Shown here: positions 32,730-41,500 of the stretch, one piece after another
Position numbering within the stretch: position 1 is the first letter of the stretch
How the letters are laid out: the number at the start of each line of letters is the position of its first letter
Source of the DNA: CAZFLD01 sp964519835
GTDB taxonomy: Bacteria; Spirochaetota; Spirochaetia; DSM-27196; CAZFLD01
Assembly (NCBI GenBank): GCA_964519835.1
Contig: CAZFLD010000032.1
Location: forward strand, 1-45,391
Length of the DNA: 45,391 nucleotides
Direction of reading: 5' to 3'
The notes under the pieces: model-generated
What the model was told of the DNA's origin: nothing
What the model saw: the letters and a program-made list of their open reading frames with translations, nothing else
Database searches by the model: none
Program-made: the position numbers and the translations under genes

Positions 32730-33029
32730 ATGAATTACAAGAAGATAGTAACTGTTTTGATTATTGCCATCGCTTCAGCCGGCTTTGCGTTTGCGGTGGA
32801 TTCCGATGTTTCGATAAACGAACAGATCGTGGACTTCTTAACGGAAAACGGCGTTGACATTAAAACCCTGGACGGACTTGATAAACTGATGGTGGACGAC
32901 AACCTTCGGGCAGAGCTAAACATGCTTGTGCATCGGGCCCTTGCCTGGAGAGTTCGTGGCGACGGTGACACTGCCAAGATGGAAATCGGTGACTACGACT
33001 GGACGCTCCACAATCCACTTCCGGAGTAG
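32730..33029 (+). CDS. Small secreted protein of unknown function
   Basis: The 99-residue protein has a signal peptide (residues 1-22, ending AFA) and a mature part of ~77 residues that is acidic and helical, with no cysteine. GAGGAG (32718-32723) precedes the ATG and a strong terminator follows, so it is a complete one-gene unit. I do not recognise the family. The mature part contains SINEQIVDFLTENGVDIKTL and LVHRALAWRVRG; the rest gives no hint. Confidence 0.75.
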   Translation: MNYKKIVTVLIIAIASAGFAFAVDSDVSINEQIVDFLTENGVDIKTLDGLDKLMVDDNLRAELNMLVHRALAWRVRGDGDTAKMEIGDYDWTLHNPLPE

Positions 33030-33069
33030 GGCGGTCTGATCAGTCGCGGCTTCGCGCCGGTACTCCGGA

Positions 33070-33107
33070 GGGCCGGACGATCGAGACGTCGATCGTCCGG
33101 CCCTTTT
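33070..33107 (+). terminator. Strong rho-independent terminator
   Basis: A perfect 15-bp stem (33070-33084 with 33089-33103) with loop GACG is followed by TTTTG. It ends the transcript of the small secreted protein. Confidence 0.93.
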
Positions 33108-33124
33108 GTTGTGGATGCATCCGT

Positions 33125-33325
33125 GTGATGATGCCCGCCTCTCCACACCCGGGTCACTTTTTCGCCGCCGCGCGGTGGACTTTGTTTACTCCCATCACGT
33201 TTATCGTGGGTGTGTACGGCATGAACTTTGCGAACATGCCGGAGCTGGAGCTACGTTGGGCATACCCCGCCGTGTGGATCGTGATGGGTCTGGTCGTGAC
33301 CGGAATGCTGATCTATTTCCTCGTT
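33125..33325 (+). pseudogene. corA: Fragment of a CorA-type magnesium transporter gene (C-terminal membrane part)
   Basis: Translation of about 33182-33319 gives FTPITFIVGVYGMNF followed by NMPELELRWAYPAVW and a last TM segment: the GMN signature, MPEL loop and both C-terminal TM helices of CorA. Only these ~50 residues are present. No CorA N-terminal domain is found upstream (a terminator sits there), and no stop follows in frame before the antisense lipoprotein gene. A decayed remnant is the simplest reading. Confidence 0.7.
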
Positions 33326-33640
33326 TTATTCCCGTCGGCGCCGACCGGCGTGTGTTGCTCCACCGCCGCCCCCGCCGAAAACAACCATAAGGCCGAGGAC
33401 AAAGCCGAAGTCATACCAGCCGCCCGTGTTGTGGACTTCATAGACCGACACGTCGTCGGTGAAAAGCGAGATGACAAAGGTGACCGGCGTGATAAAACCA
33501 TGCCAGAGACCGTGCAGGAAGCCCCGCGGCCCTTCTTCTTCGCCGACGGGCCCGCCGAGCTGCGGATTGGGGCCGGCCGAGCAACCGGCCAACACAACCA
33601 GCACCACAACCAACAAAACTGCCTTTCCGAATGATCTCAT
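33326..33640 (-). CDS. Small conserved lipoprotein
   Basis: The 104-residue protein has a lipobox LVVLAGC (C20), then FLHGLWHGFITPVTFVISLFTDDVSVYEVHNTGGWYDFGFVLG, a conserved block known from small lipoproteins of unknown function, and a second hydrophobic helix. The C-terminus is glycine-rich. The start has an AG-rich ribosome binding site and a promoter about 48 bp upstream. The 3' end abuts the antisense corA remnant, which may have helped shape the odd Gly-rich tail. Confidence 0.8.
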   Translation of the reverse strand: MRSFGKAVLLVVVLVVLAGCSAGPNPQLGGPVGEEEGPRGFLHGLWHGFITPVTFVISLFTDDVSVYEVHNTGGWYDFGFVLGLMVVFGGGGGGATHAGRRRRE

Positions 33641-33687
33641 CGTGCTCCCCTTTAGGCGACGTGGACGTGTGTGTCGTCTCTGAGGTC

Positions 33688-33715
33688 ATTGTACCGCCCG
33701 ATCCGTCCACTGCAA
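33688..33715 (-). promoter_or_regulatory. Promoter of the small lipoprotein gene
   Basis: On the minus strand TTGCAG (33710-33715), 16 bp and TACAAT (33688-33693) form a promoter. The leader would be about 40 bases. Confidence 0.6.
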
Positions 33716-33771
33716 GCACAAAAAGTCCACCACCCGCGGGCGGCGCTCGCCGGCACCGCCACTCGCCGTTT

Positions 33772-34656
33772 CTATTGGGCGGTGTAGCCCGCCTCGAAGA
33801 AGGCGGCCCTGAGCTTGTCGATGGTAAGCGGCGCGGAGCCCTCGTAGTGGTTGTTTACGTTAAGGACAACGTCCACACCACGACCCAGAAGCTCCGTGGT
33901 CCTTTCGACAATGCCGGGCAGCTCATCATCTTTAGGCCGAACCACGGAGTTCCACTCCTTGCCCGTATCCTCCTCGATGCCCTCTCTGTCCGGTCCGAGG
34001 AGCCGGATGATTAGCCGGTCGGTGATGTAGTCGCCGAACTTGTCGTAGACTTCGCGGATATCCGGCAGATAGTAGCCTTGGGACAACACGGGGATGAGGC
34101 CGTGCTCTTGGAAAAAGGCGAACAGCGGCTCTTTGATGTAGTTTGGATTACGAACTTCGAACGCGGCACCGGTCGGTATCGTGGTCTTGTCCAGAAACTC
34201 CGCGGTGCGGTCGAGAAACTCGCTGATGCCGCTCATCTTTTGCTTGCTCAAGTACTCGAACTGGAAGATAAAAGCGTGAGTCCGGTCGGTCAGATCGCCA
34301 AGCGCGGCTACAAAATCCGCAAACAAGGTTGGCGAGTAAAAACAGGGATTTGGTATGAGGCGTTTTCCGGAGACGCTCTTATAGAAATGTGTAAGCGTGA
34401 CTGCGTTTGAGACCTTGACGGTGAAGGAGAAGTCCTTCGGAACGGCACCCAGATACTCGGCGATTTGATCCGACCGCGGCAGAGCTATCTTGTCCTCTCC
34501 GAAGAGCGACCAGAACCACTGATCGACTTCAACGGTCGAGTACTTCCGCGCATACTCTTTTAGATAGCTGGGTCGTTTTTGTGTGACGAGGCCGCGGCCA
34601 TAGACTAGGTCGACCCACGAGGGAAACTTCCAACTGCACGTGCCGAATCGAAGCAC
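33772..34656 (-). CDS. DUF72-family protein
   Basis: The 294-residue protein matches DUF72 (YecE-like TIM-barrel): the opening RFGTCSWKFPSWVDLVYGR, YARKYSTVEVDQWFW, and the later motifs AAFEVRNPNYIKEPLFAFF and VVLNVNNHYEGSAPLTID. Its biochemical role is not established, though conservation of the barrel suggests an enzyme. The GTG start lies within ten bases after the anti-sigma stop, on the same strand, so it may belong to the sigma operon. AAGGAGGGAG lies about 20 bases before the start, further than ideal. Confidence 0.85.
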   Translation of the reverse strand: MLRFGTCSWKFPSWVDLVYGRGLVTQKRPSYLKEYARKYSTVEVDQWFWSLFGEDKIALPRSDQIAEYLGAVPKDFSFTVKVSNAVTLTHFYKSVSGKRLIPNPCFYSPTLFADFVAALGDLTDRTHAFIFQFEYLSKQKMSGISEFLDRTAEFLDKTTIPTGAAFEVRNPNYIKEPLFAFFQEHGLIPVLSQGYYLPDIREVYDKFGDYITDRLIIRLLGPDREGIEEDTGKEWNSVVRPKDDELPGIVERTTELLGRGVDVVLNVNNHYEGSAPLTIDKLRAAFFEAGYTAQ

Positions 34657-34665
34657 GATAGAAAG

Positions 34666-35055
34666 CTACCACGACGACTCCCTCCTTGGAAGGTCCATCG
34701 CTTCACGAGATGCGTAATGGTCCGCGACGCTGCCGGTGATTCGCTCGACGAAGTCGTCTTGCTGAAAGACCGAGTCCAGGTAGAGCGTGATCTCATGCTG
34801 CTGCGTACGCAGCCGGTCGGCCCGCCCCAGAAGCTCTCCAACAACCGGAATCGCGACAAGCGTGCAAAAAAAGAGCGCGGCAGCCGCCGGGCTCGCGATG
34901 CGCGCACGCATTCGCCGCCGATCGATGCGTGCGTCCTCCAACTCTTCGGCGCAACGGTACACTGCGGCGAAGTCTATGGACGGATCATCGCTTCCTTGGT
35001 ATCCGTTGTCTTGTGCCAGGGCGGAAAGCTCAGACGTCAATCGATTTGTCTTCAT
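34666..35055 (-). CDS. Probable membrane anti-sigma factor
   Basis: The 129-residue protein has a cytosolic N-terminus of about 52 residues, one TM (about 55-77) and a periplasmic C-terminus of about 50 residues. Its ATG overlaps the sigma factor stop by the ATGA arrangement, the usual layout for a sigma/anti-sigma pair. No zinc-binding motif is visible, so it is not of the ZAS type; the short cytosolic part resembles CnrY. Assignment rests on position and topology, not on a recognised domain. Confidence 0.62.
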   Translation of the reverse strand: MKTNRLTSELSALAQDNGYQGSDDPSIDFAAVYRCAEELEDARIDRRRMRARIASPAAAALFFCTLVAIPVVGELLGRADRLRTQQHEITLYLDSVFQQDDFVERITGSVADHYASREAMDLPRRESSW

Positions 35056-35648
35056 GACCAATTCTCCAAGAGCGCGACGCGAGGCGACGGGGATCCCGCC
35101 GGCACGTGAGACGCCATCTGCTTGCTGAGTTTTCTCAAGACGCGGTTGAGCCGAGACTTGACGGTGCCATCCGGCACGCCGAGAATCGAAGCAATCTCCC
35201 GTATGGTTTTTTCCTCCACAAAGCGAAGGGCGATGAGTTTGCTCTCATCGGGTCGTAGCCTGCGTGTCAACTCTCGCAGCGTGTCTCGGTGCCAGGCTCC
35301 TTCCGCCAAGCGCACCGGATCCTCCGGGATCGTAGAGGCGGCCTCCAGTTGTCCATGCCGCTCGAGTCGCTTCCGGTGCCTGGCCTCACTTCTGATGTGC
35401 GTTACCGTCTTGTTACGTGTATACCGGTACAAAAAGGTGGCCAGGGAGCTTCTCCCGCGGAAACGGGCCAGATCGAGAAAGAGTCCCGCGAGGATCTCCT
35501 GCTCGACATCCTGTCGTTCTTCCGGGGAGAAGGGCAGCAATCGATGGATGACCTGCCTGATCAGGCCGATGTGTCGCCGGATCAGCGCCTCGAAAGCGTC
35601 GTGGTCTCCGTGTTTTGCTATTCGAGCGACAAGGACGTTGTCGTTCAT
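35052..35648 (-). CDS. ECF-type RNA polymerase sigma factor
   Basis: The 198-residue protein has region 2 (HDAFEALIRRHIGLIRQVIHRLL, DVEQEILAGLFLDLARF, STLATFLYRYTRN-like stretch) and region 4 with helix-turn-helix (ESKLIALRFVEEKTIREIASILGVPDGTVKSRLNRVLRKL), joined by a linker. No region 3 is present, as in ECF factors. It sits between a periplasmic protein gene (22 bp upstream) and an anti-sigma gene. Target promoters should resemble the GGAACT-N17-GACTAA sequence upstream of the first gene. Confidence 0.92.
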   Translation of the reverse strand: MNDNVLVARIAKHGDHDAFEALIRRHIGLIRQVIHRLLPFSPEERQDVEQEILAGLFLDLARFRGRSSLATFLYRYTRNKTVTHIRSEARHRKRLERHGQLEAASTIPEDPVRLAEGAWHRDTLRELTRRLRPDESKLIALRFVEEKTIREIASILGVPDGTVKSRLNRVLRKLSKQMASHVPAGSPSPRVALLENWS

Positions 35649-35669
35649 CGGGCGTTACGAGTCCTTTTA

Positions 35670-36299
35670 CTATCTTCTGCGCGAGCGCTCCGAGAGTTCT
35701 CGGCGAAGACGCTCGATCCGCTCCCGAAGCTCGCGCTGGGCACCCCCAAGGCCTCGTTGGATCTCGCCAAGGCGCCTGTTGAAAAAGTCATTGGCCTCTC
35801 GAAGCATGTCGCGGCGCCGCTCCTCACCTTCCGCGCGTCTATCAAACTCGTCGGAGAGTCGTTCGACCTGGCGGAGAATACGCCGGGACTGTAAGAACTG
35901 CGCCCATCGCTCGTTGCCTATAATACCGCGGATCTCCAACTCTTTGCGAATCTCACCCATGCGGATCTGCAGCTCCCACTCGAGCACCTCGCGCATAAGC
36001 TCTTCGACCCGACCAAGGTCGGGCTCCTCATTGATAAGCTCCCGTTCGATTTGGGCGCGGAGAATGGCAATCTCGCTTTCGGACTCGCGCCGCTCGCGGG
36101 TGGTCCGTGCTTCGATCGACTCGATCTGCTCGAGCTCCTCGTCGCTGAGGTTTGCGACGGCTGCGAGGGGTGACTCCCGAATCTCGGTCAGGAGGCGCAT
36201 GATTTCCGGCATAAGTGGCCCTTCGTTCGCCTGCGCGGTCATCGGCATCGCGATCACCAGCAGCATGCCGACAACCACACATAGACTTCTTGTTGTCAT
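35670..36299 (-). CDS. Periplasmic alpha-helical protein, CnrX/ZraP/Spy-like
   Basis: The 209-residue protein has a signal peptide (residues 1-24, ending AQA) and an almost entirely helical mature part, rich in Glu and Arg. Helical segments such as LAAVANLSDEELEQIESIEAR, then RERRESESEIAILRAQIERE, then ILRQVERLSDEFDRRAEGEERR resemble the CpxP/Spy/ZraP/CnrX family, periplasmic sensors and chaperones of metal or envelope stress. It is the first gene of an apparent operon with the ECF sigma and its anti-sigma, and the operon promoter looks ECF-dependent. This matches the CnrYXH system, where the periplasmic protein transmits metal binding to the anti-sigma factor. The metal ligand is not obvious. 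Confidence 0.65.
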   Translation of the reverse strand: MTTRSLCVVVGMLLVIAMPMTAQANEGPLMPEIMRLLTEIRESPLAAVANLSDEELEQIESIEARTTRERRESESEIAILRAQIERELINEEPDLGRVEELMREVLEWELQIRMGEIRKELEIRGIIGNERWAQFLQSRRILRQVERLSDEFDRRAEGEERRRDMLREANDFFNRRLGEIQRGLGGAQRELRERIERLRRELSERSRRR

Positions 36300-36318
36300 G
36301 GTCTTATCTCCTCGCCTA

Positions 36319-36348
36319 TTAGTCGCTGCGCGAGGCCGGATAGTTCCC
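36319..36348 (-). promoter_or_regulatory. Probable ECF-sigma promoter
   Basis: On the minus strand GGAACT (36342-36347), preceded by G, is followed after 17 bp by GACTAA (36319-36324). This resembles ECF-sigma promoters (GGAACTT, CGTCTAA). It sits 20 bp before the start of the periplasmic protein gene, so autoregulation is likely. Confidence 0.6.
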
Positions 36349-36443
36349 TTGGAAAGCTCAGCAGGCTGTTGCGCCCCGCCGGCTACCCTACCGAGTACCG
36401 TGGCCTACTGCTGCCAATGGCGCGCTGGTATCGAGAACGTAGA

Positions 36444-36587
36444 TCATACAATGGGTGCACCCCGATTTCTTCTCGGCCGGCTTACGGCCTCGTCCATCTC
36501 CCTCGTCGCCTCTTGTAGTATCGCAAGCTCGTCTGCAGGAGGCTCTATGAACCCGTCGGGCCAGTCCCCCTCAGCGCGGCAACGCAT
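36444..36587 (-). CDS. Possible small protein of 47 residues
   Basis: A frame of 47 codons begins 14 bp after the stop of the TrmJ-type gene. Residues such as PDGFIEPPADELAILQEATR look protein-like (acidic helix, no low complexity), but there is no clear ribosome binding site. It could be a real downstream gene or chance. It occupies most of an otherwise gene-free gap of about 300 bp (36300-36601), whose remaining part holds the ECF promoter. Confidence 0.3.
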   Translation of the reverse strand: MRCRAEGDWPDGFIEPPADELAILQEATREMDEAVSRPRRNRGAPIV

Positions 36588-36601
36588 GCGGCGGCGCCCA
36601 G

Positions 36602-37381
36602 CTATTCGCGCCGCGAATGCATCCCGGCCAGTTTAGCAAACATGGCGGCAAAGCGCTCGAGCTCGTCGGGAGTTATTGTAGCGCGCGCCAGGATGTCCCT
36701 GAGCAGGCGTGGCATGCCTTGGGGCCCGTCCTGGACGTGAAAGCCAAGCATCTGCAGGTTGCCGGCGATCATGTCCACCGCCACGTCGATATCCGCCGAC
36801 GGAACCATGGGGGCCTCGGTCGTTGGCACGTGCAGGTCGTCGATGACCAGACGACCGCCGGCCGGACGGAGGAGCCGGGTGCGCAGCTCGTATAGCGCCA
36901 CAGCAACTGCATGGGAGAGATTCATGGACGGGCACGACTGATCCGTGGGCAGGGAGACCGCCATATGGCAGAAGCCAAGCTCCTCGTCCGAGAGGCCCGA
37001 TGTCTCGTTTCCGAACACCAGGGCCACCTCGTCGGCACTACTGCGGCGGTCGCTCCGACCGTCCTGTCCGGTCGACATTCCGTAAAGCTTCTCCGCAAGC
37101 TCCCACGGGTCGAACGAGCGCATCTTGCGTTTTTGTCCTAGCCGCCGCGTGTAGCCGACTGCGAGCTGAAGATCTTGCAAGATATCCGGCAGGGACGCGA
37201 CGTGAGTTATGCCGTCCAGGACGTCGTCGGCACCTATTGCCGGTCCTCGTGCCGCGTTTTGATCAAAGTCCGGGTTGCCCACAACAACAACGTGTGTGCA
37301 GCCGAAGTTTTTCGCGGCGCGGCAGCATGCGCCAATGTTTCGCGGCTCCTTGGGCCGCGCAAGTACGATGGTCGGAGTCAT
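36602..37381 (-). CDS. TrmJ/SpoU-type RNA 2'-O-methyltransferase
   Basis: The 259-residue protein has the SPOUT-class motifs: RPKEPRNIGACCRAAKNFGC (motif 1), LVFGNETSGLSDEELG (motif 2) and CPSMNLSHAVAVALYEL (motif 3, SAM-binding knot). It resembles TrmJ, which methylates tRNA position 32 in other bacteria, and has a C-terminal helical extension of ~90 residues, present in some family members. The start lies six bases after TACTAT and lacks a Shine-Dalgarno sequence, so the message may be leaderless. It is divergent from the EamA gene, with 94 bp between starts. Confidence 0.85.
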   Translation of the reverse strand: MTPTIVLARPKEPRNIGACCRAAKNFGCTHVVVVGNPDFDQNAARGPAIGADDVLDGITHVASLPDILQDLQLAVGYTRRLGQKRKMRSFDPWELAEKLYGMSTGQDGRSDRRSSADEVALVFGNETSGLSDEELGFCHMAVSLPTDQSCPSMNLSHAVAVALYELRTRLLRPAGGRLVIDDLHVPTTEAPMVPSADIDVAVDMIAGNLQMLGFHVQDGPQGMPRLLRDILARATITPDELERFAAMFAKLAGMHSRRE

Positions 37382-37475
37382 GCTCGGATAGTACCAAACC
37401 CCGCCGATGCGTGCTTGTATCGCGCGCTTTATGTGCGTGCGTTCTCGCGGCGCAGTGTGGTACAGTGTCGCTCCT

Positions 37476-38360
37476 ATGACCTACGCGGCGCTTATCATGG
37501 CGGTTCTCGGCTGGGGAAGCTCATTTGTCGCCACGAAAATAGCTCTTGTAACACTTTCGGCGGGTGTGATTCTCTTTGTGCGACACGCGGTTGCCGCGGT
37601 GATCCTGTTTGTGATCTTCAAGCGACGGAGGCTCGAGTTTCCCTCCCGACGACTCTGGCCCAAGCTCCTCCTGATGGGACTTTTCGAGCCGATCCTCTAC
37701 TTCCTTCTCGAGACGGAAGGCCTGCGGCACACGTCGGCCTCCAGCGCGTCGCTTGTCATAGCCGCCGTTCCCGTATTGGTCGCCGTTGCCGCGTGGCCCA
37801 TCCTCAAGGAAAAGCCGACTGCGCGGTCGGGCATCGGCGCGGTGTTGTCGGTGGCGGGCGTCGTGCTCCTCGTCCTCGGGGACAATAATCCTGACTATGC
37901 CGAATCGTCCCTGCTGGGCAACTTGCTCGTGCTTGGCGCAGCGGTTTCGGCCGTCGGCTACATTCTGATCTCCCGAAGTCTAAGTGGAAGAGTGCATCCC
38001 GTGACCATCACGTTTTTGCAGATGATCGTGGGTGCCGCTTTTTTCCTGTTTCCGGCCGGGGCTTCGACCGCGTTCGACGGCCTTCCGGTTTTTACCGTTG
38101 AATCGGTTCTCGCTCTGACCGCGTTGACGATTTTCGCGACGGTCCTGGCTTTTTTTGGTTACAACTACGCGCTTTCGAAGATACCCGCCGCGAAGGCCTC
38201 CGTGTTTATCAACGGAATTCCCCTGGTGACGGTGCTTGCGGCGGCGTTGTTCCTCGGAGAGTCGCTGACACTGCTGCAAGCGGGCGCCGGCGTCGTGATC
38301 GTGGCCGGCGTTGTTCTGGCCGGCAAGCGCCGAAAACAAAGGGCCGCGTCCCCGTCGTAG
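37476..38360 (+). CDS. EamA-family (DMT) transporter
   Basis: The 294-residue protein has ten predicted TM segments in two EamA repeats. The first begins near the N-terminus with VLGWGSSFVATKIAL; the second includes GAAVSAVGYILISRSL and YNYALSKIPAAKASVFINGIPLVTVLAA near residues 225-260. The C-terminus is short and basic (KRRKQRAASP). The ATG at 37476 is chosen for normal length; the frame is open 69 bases upstream. There is no Shine-Dalgarno but TACAGT lies nine bases before the ATG. Substrate unknown. Confidence 0.88.
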   Translation: MTYAALIMAVLGWGSSFVATKIALVTLSAGVILFVRHAVAAVILFVIFKRRRLEFPSRRLWPKLLLMGLFEPILYFLLETEGLRHTSASSASLVIAAVPVLVAVAAWPILKEKPTARSGIGAVLSVAGVVLLVLGDNNPDYAESSLLGNLLVLGAAVSAVGYILISRSLSGRVHPVTITFLQMIVGAAFFLFPAGASTAFDGLPVFTVESVLALTALTIFATVLAFFGYNYALSKIPAAKASVFINGIPLVTVLAAALFLGESLTLLQAGAGVVIVAGVVLAGKRRKQRAASPS

Positions 38361-38378
38361 GGGCCCCGGGTGACCGCG

Positions 38379-38395
38379 GCCGCCCTTCGGGCGGC
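38379..38395. other. GC-rich hairpin after the EamA gene
   Basis: GCCGCCC (38379-38385) pairs with GGGCGGC (38389-38395) around a TTC loop. No T-run follows, so it is not a standard terminator. Further GGCGGCACCC copies follow at about 38391 and 38437. Confidence 0.45.
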
Positions 38396-38479
38396 ACCCC
38401 CGAAGACGGCTCCCTTCCGCGCGGCCTGCCTCGAAGGCGGCACCCGTCGGGCGGCCGGCCGCCGGGGCACCGTGCGCGC

Positions 38480-38509
38480 TTGATTGTTGAGTGGATCGAT
38501 CGGTATAGT
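38480..38509 (+). promoter_or_regulatory. metH promoter, leaderless type
   Basis: TTGATT (38480-38485), 18 bp and TATAGT (38504-38509) form a promoter. The ATG at 38517 begins seven bases after the -10, where transcription would be expected to begin, so there is no 5' leader and no Shine-Dalgarno. Confidence 0.65.
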
Positions 38510-38516
38510 TGCCCTC

Positions 38517-41500
38517 ATGGTCGATGCCCAGCAAAAACGCCTCAAACACCTCCACGAGCAGCTCAAAAGGCGGATTGTTTTCCTTGACGGGGCGATGGCA
38601 ACAATGATTCAAGGCAATGCCCTTGCTGAGGACGACTTTCGTGGTGTCACCGGCAACAAAGAACGGGCAGAGATATGTGCAGCCGACGCTAAAACGGTGT
38701 CCGCAGGCGGGCTTGAGGAAGCCGCTGTTTGGACGCGGGTCCGCTCGGAGCTTGTTGCGGAGATTTCCGACGTTATCCCGCAGGTGCAGACGCACAAGAA
38801 AGCACTTTTTGGGAACAACGACCTCCTAAACGTCACACGGCCCGACGTTATTGCGAAGATCCATCGCCGCATGCTGGAAGCCGGTGCGGATATCATCAAG
38901 ACAAATACGTTTAACGCCAACCGCGTTTCACAAGCCGATTACAACACCCAAGACTTGGCTGCGCTGCAGAACAAAGCCGGTGCGATGATTGCGCGAGAGG
39001 AGGCCGACCGGGTTGCAGCGCGTGATGGGCGTCCGCGCTTGGTGGCGGGGGTGCTCGGGCCGACCAACAAGACCCTCTCCATCTCACCCGACGTGATAAA
39101 CCCCGCGTACCGCAACACGAGTTTTGCTGAGCTGGATAGAGCGTACTACGAGGCCACCGAAGCGTTGGTTACCGCCGGCGTCGATCTGATTCTTATCGAG
39201 ACGACTTTCGACACGCTCAACGCGAAGGCCGCGATACATGCGGTGCTATGTTACTTCGACGAGTCCGGTAACCGCGTGCCCATCATGATCTCCGGCACAA
39301 TCACCGACCTAAGTGGGCGCACACTCACGGGCCAGACGGCGGAGGCCTACTGGGCGTCGGTGGCCCACGCGAAGCCGCTCTCCATCGGTCTCAACTGCGC
39401 ATTCGGTGCCGTCGAGCTCAAGCGCTACATCCGCGAGATTGAGCGAGTTGCCGACACCTACGTCAGTGTCCATCCAAACGCCGGGTTGCCCAACGAGTTC
39501 GGTGAATACGACGACACGCCTGAACACATGGCGCGCGTCCTGGGTGAATACGCGGACGAAGGACTTGTGAATATTGTCGGTGGCTGCTGTGGGACAACAC
39601 CGGATCACCTGGCCAAGATTGTCGAGGCCGTTTCCAAAAAACCACCCCGAGAGCGACGGGCGCACCGACACATCACAACTCTTTCCGGCCTCGAGCCGCT
39701 CTACCTGAACGACACCACGGGCTTTGTAAACGTCGGCGAACGTACAAACGTCACCGGCTCGAGGAAGTTTTCGCGGCTTGTCACAAGCGGCGCCCACGAA
39801 GAGGCGCTGGAGGTTGCCCTCGACCAAGTCGAAAACGGTGCCCAGGTGATCGACGTGAACATGGACGAAGGTATGCTCGATTCGGTTGACGCAATGGCCA
39901 CCTTCCTGCGACTCATCGGCGGGGAGCCGGCCATCAGCCGAGTTCCCGTGATGGTCGACAGCTCGCGATGGGACGTGATCGAAGCGGGCTTGCAGTGCAT
40001 TCAGGGCAAAGGCATCGTTAACTCCATAAGCTTAAAGGAGGGAGAGGCCGAGTTCTTGGAGAAAGCGCGCATAATCGGCCGTTACGGTGCGGCGATGGTC
40101 GTCATGGCCTTCGACGAAGAGGGACAGGCGGATTCCGCGGAGCGGAAAGTGGAGATATGCAAGCGTGCCTATCACCTCCTTACCCACCGGGTGGGTGTGC
40201 ACCCCGAAGACATTATCTTTGATCCCAACATCTTTGCGATCGGTACGGGCATCGATGAGCACCGTCGCTACGCGCTCGATTACATCGAGGCGACGCGCCG
40301 CATTCGCTCGGAGCTGCCTCACTGCCATGTGTCAGGCGGTGTGAGCAATCTCTCCTTTTCCTTCCGTGGCAACGAGACCGTGCGGCGCGCCATGCACTCC
40401 GCCTTTTTGTACCACGCCGTGGAAGCCGGCATGGACATGGGCATTGTGAATCCGGGGCAACTCACCGTCTACTCGGACATCGACTCGGAGCTCCTCACCG
40501 CAGTCGAAGACCTGATCTTCGACCGGGACGAGGGCGCGACCGACAGGCTCCTGGAGCTGGCTCAGTCCCACGAGGGCTCGGTGGCCTCGACGGCCAAAGA
40601 CTCCGCGTGGCGCGAAGCTCCGGTACAGGAACGACTCAGCCATGCCCTGGTCCGCGGCATTACAAAGCACATCACCGACGACACGGCGGAAGCCCTGGAG
40701 GAAGTAGGCGACCCGATGGCGCTGATCGAGGGGCCGCTTATGGACGGCATGAACGTCGTCGGCGACCTATTCGGCTCGGGCAAGATGTTTCTGCCGCAGG
40801 TTGTAAAAAGCGCGCGAGTGATGAAGTCCGCCGTCGGCTACCTGCTTCCATTTATAGAAGAGGCCCTTGCCAAGTCCGGGGGAAAGGGCGGGCCGTCTCA
40901 TAAGGCCGTCGTGGTGCTGGCCACGGTAAAAGGCGATGTGCATGACATCGGCAAGAACATCGTGGGAGTGGTCCTTCAGTGTAACAATTACAAGGTCATC
41001 GACTTGGGGGTGATGGTTCCCGGGGAGGAGATCCTCGACGTCGCTGCTCGTGAGGGCGCCGACATCATCGGCCTTTCGGGCCTGATTACGCCGAGCCTGC
41101 AAGAGATGGCACATGTGGCGAGCGAGATGGAACGGCGCGGGCTTTCCGTGCCGCTGTTGATCGGCGGCGCCACGACTTCTCAAATACACACCTCGGTAAA
41201 GATCGCTCCTGCCTACAGCGGCCCGGTTATCCATGTCAAAGACGCCTCCTTGGCGGCCGGCGTGGTCGGACGTCTGGTGGACAAAAAAAAGCGAGAAGCA
41301 TACGAGGTCGAGCTTGCCTCACTTCATGAATCTACCCGAGTGGCCCGGGAGAAAAAACGGGACGATACGGTGCTCTTGCCGGTCGATGTGGTTCGTGCGA
41401 GGCGCCCGACCTTTTCCTGGGATCACTATACTCCGCCTACACCGACGTTCTTGGGTACCAAGGTGCTGCGCGACCATCCCCTCGACGAGCTCGCGCGGTA

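Noticed and set aside
35122..36636. A 504-codon open frame on the plus strand across the sigma/anti-sigma/periplasmic protein genes
   Set aside because: It is antisense to genes with clear sigma and helical domains, is Arg/Ser-rich and has no recognisable motif; high GC makes such antisense frames common.
38361..38516. Cobalamin or SAM riboswitch before metH
   Set aside because: The promoter lies directly before the ATG and leaves no leader; no B12-box or SAM-box was seen.
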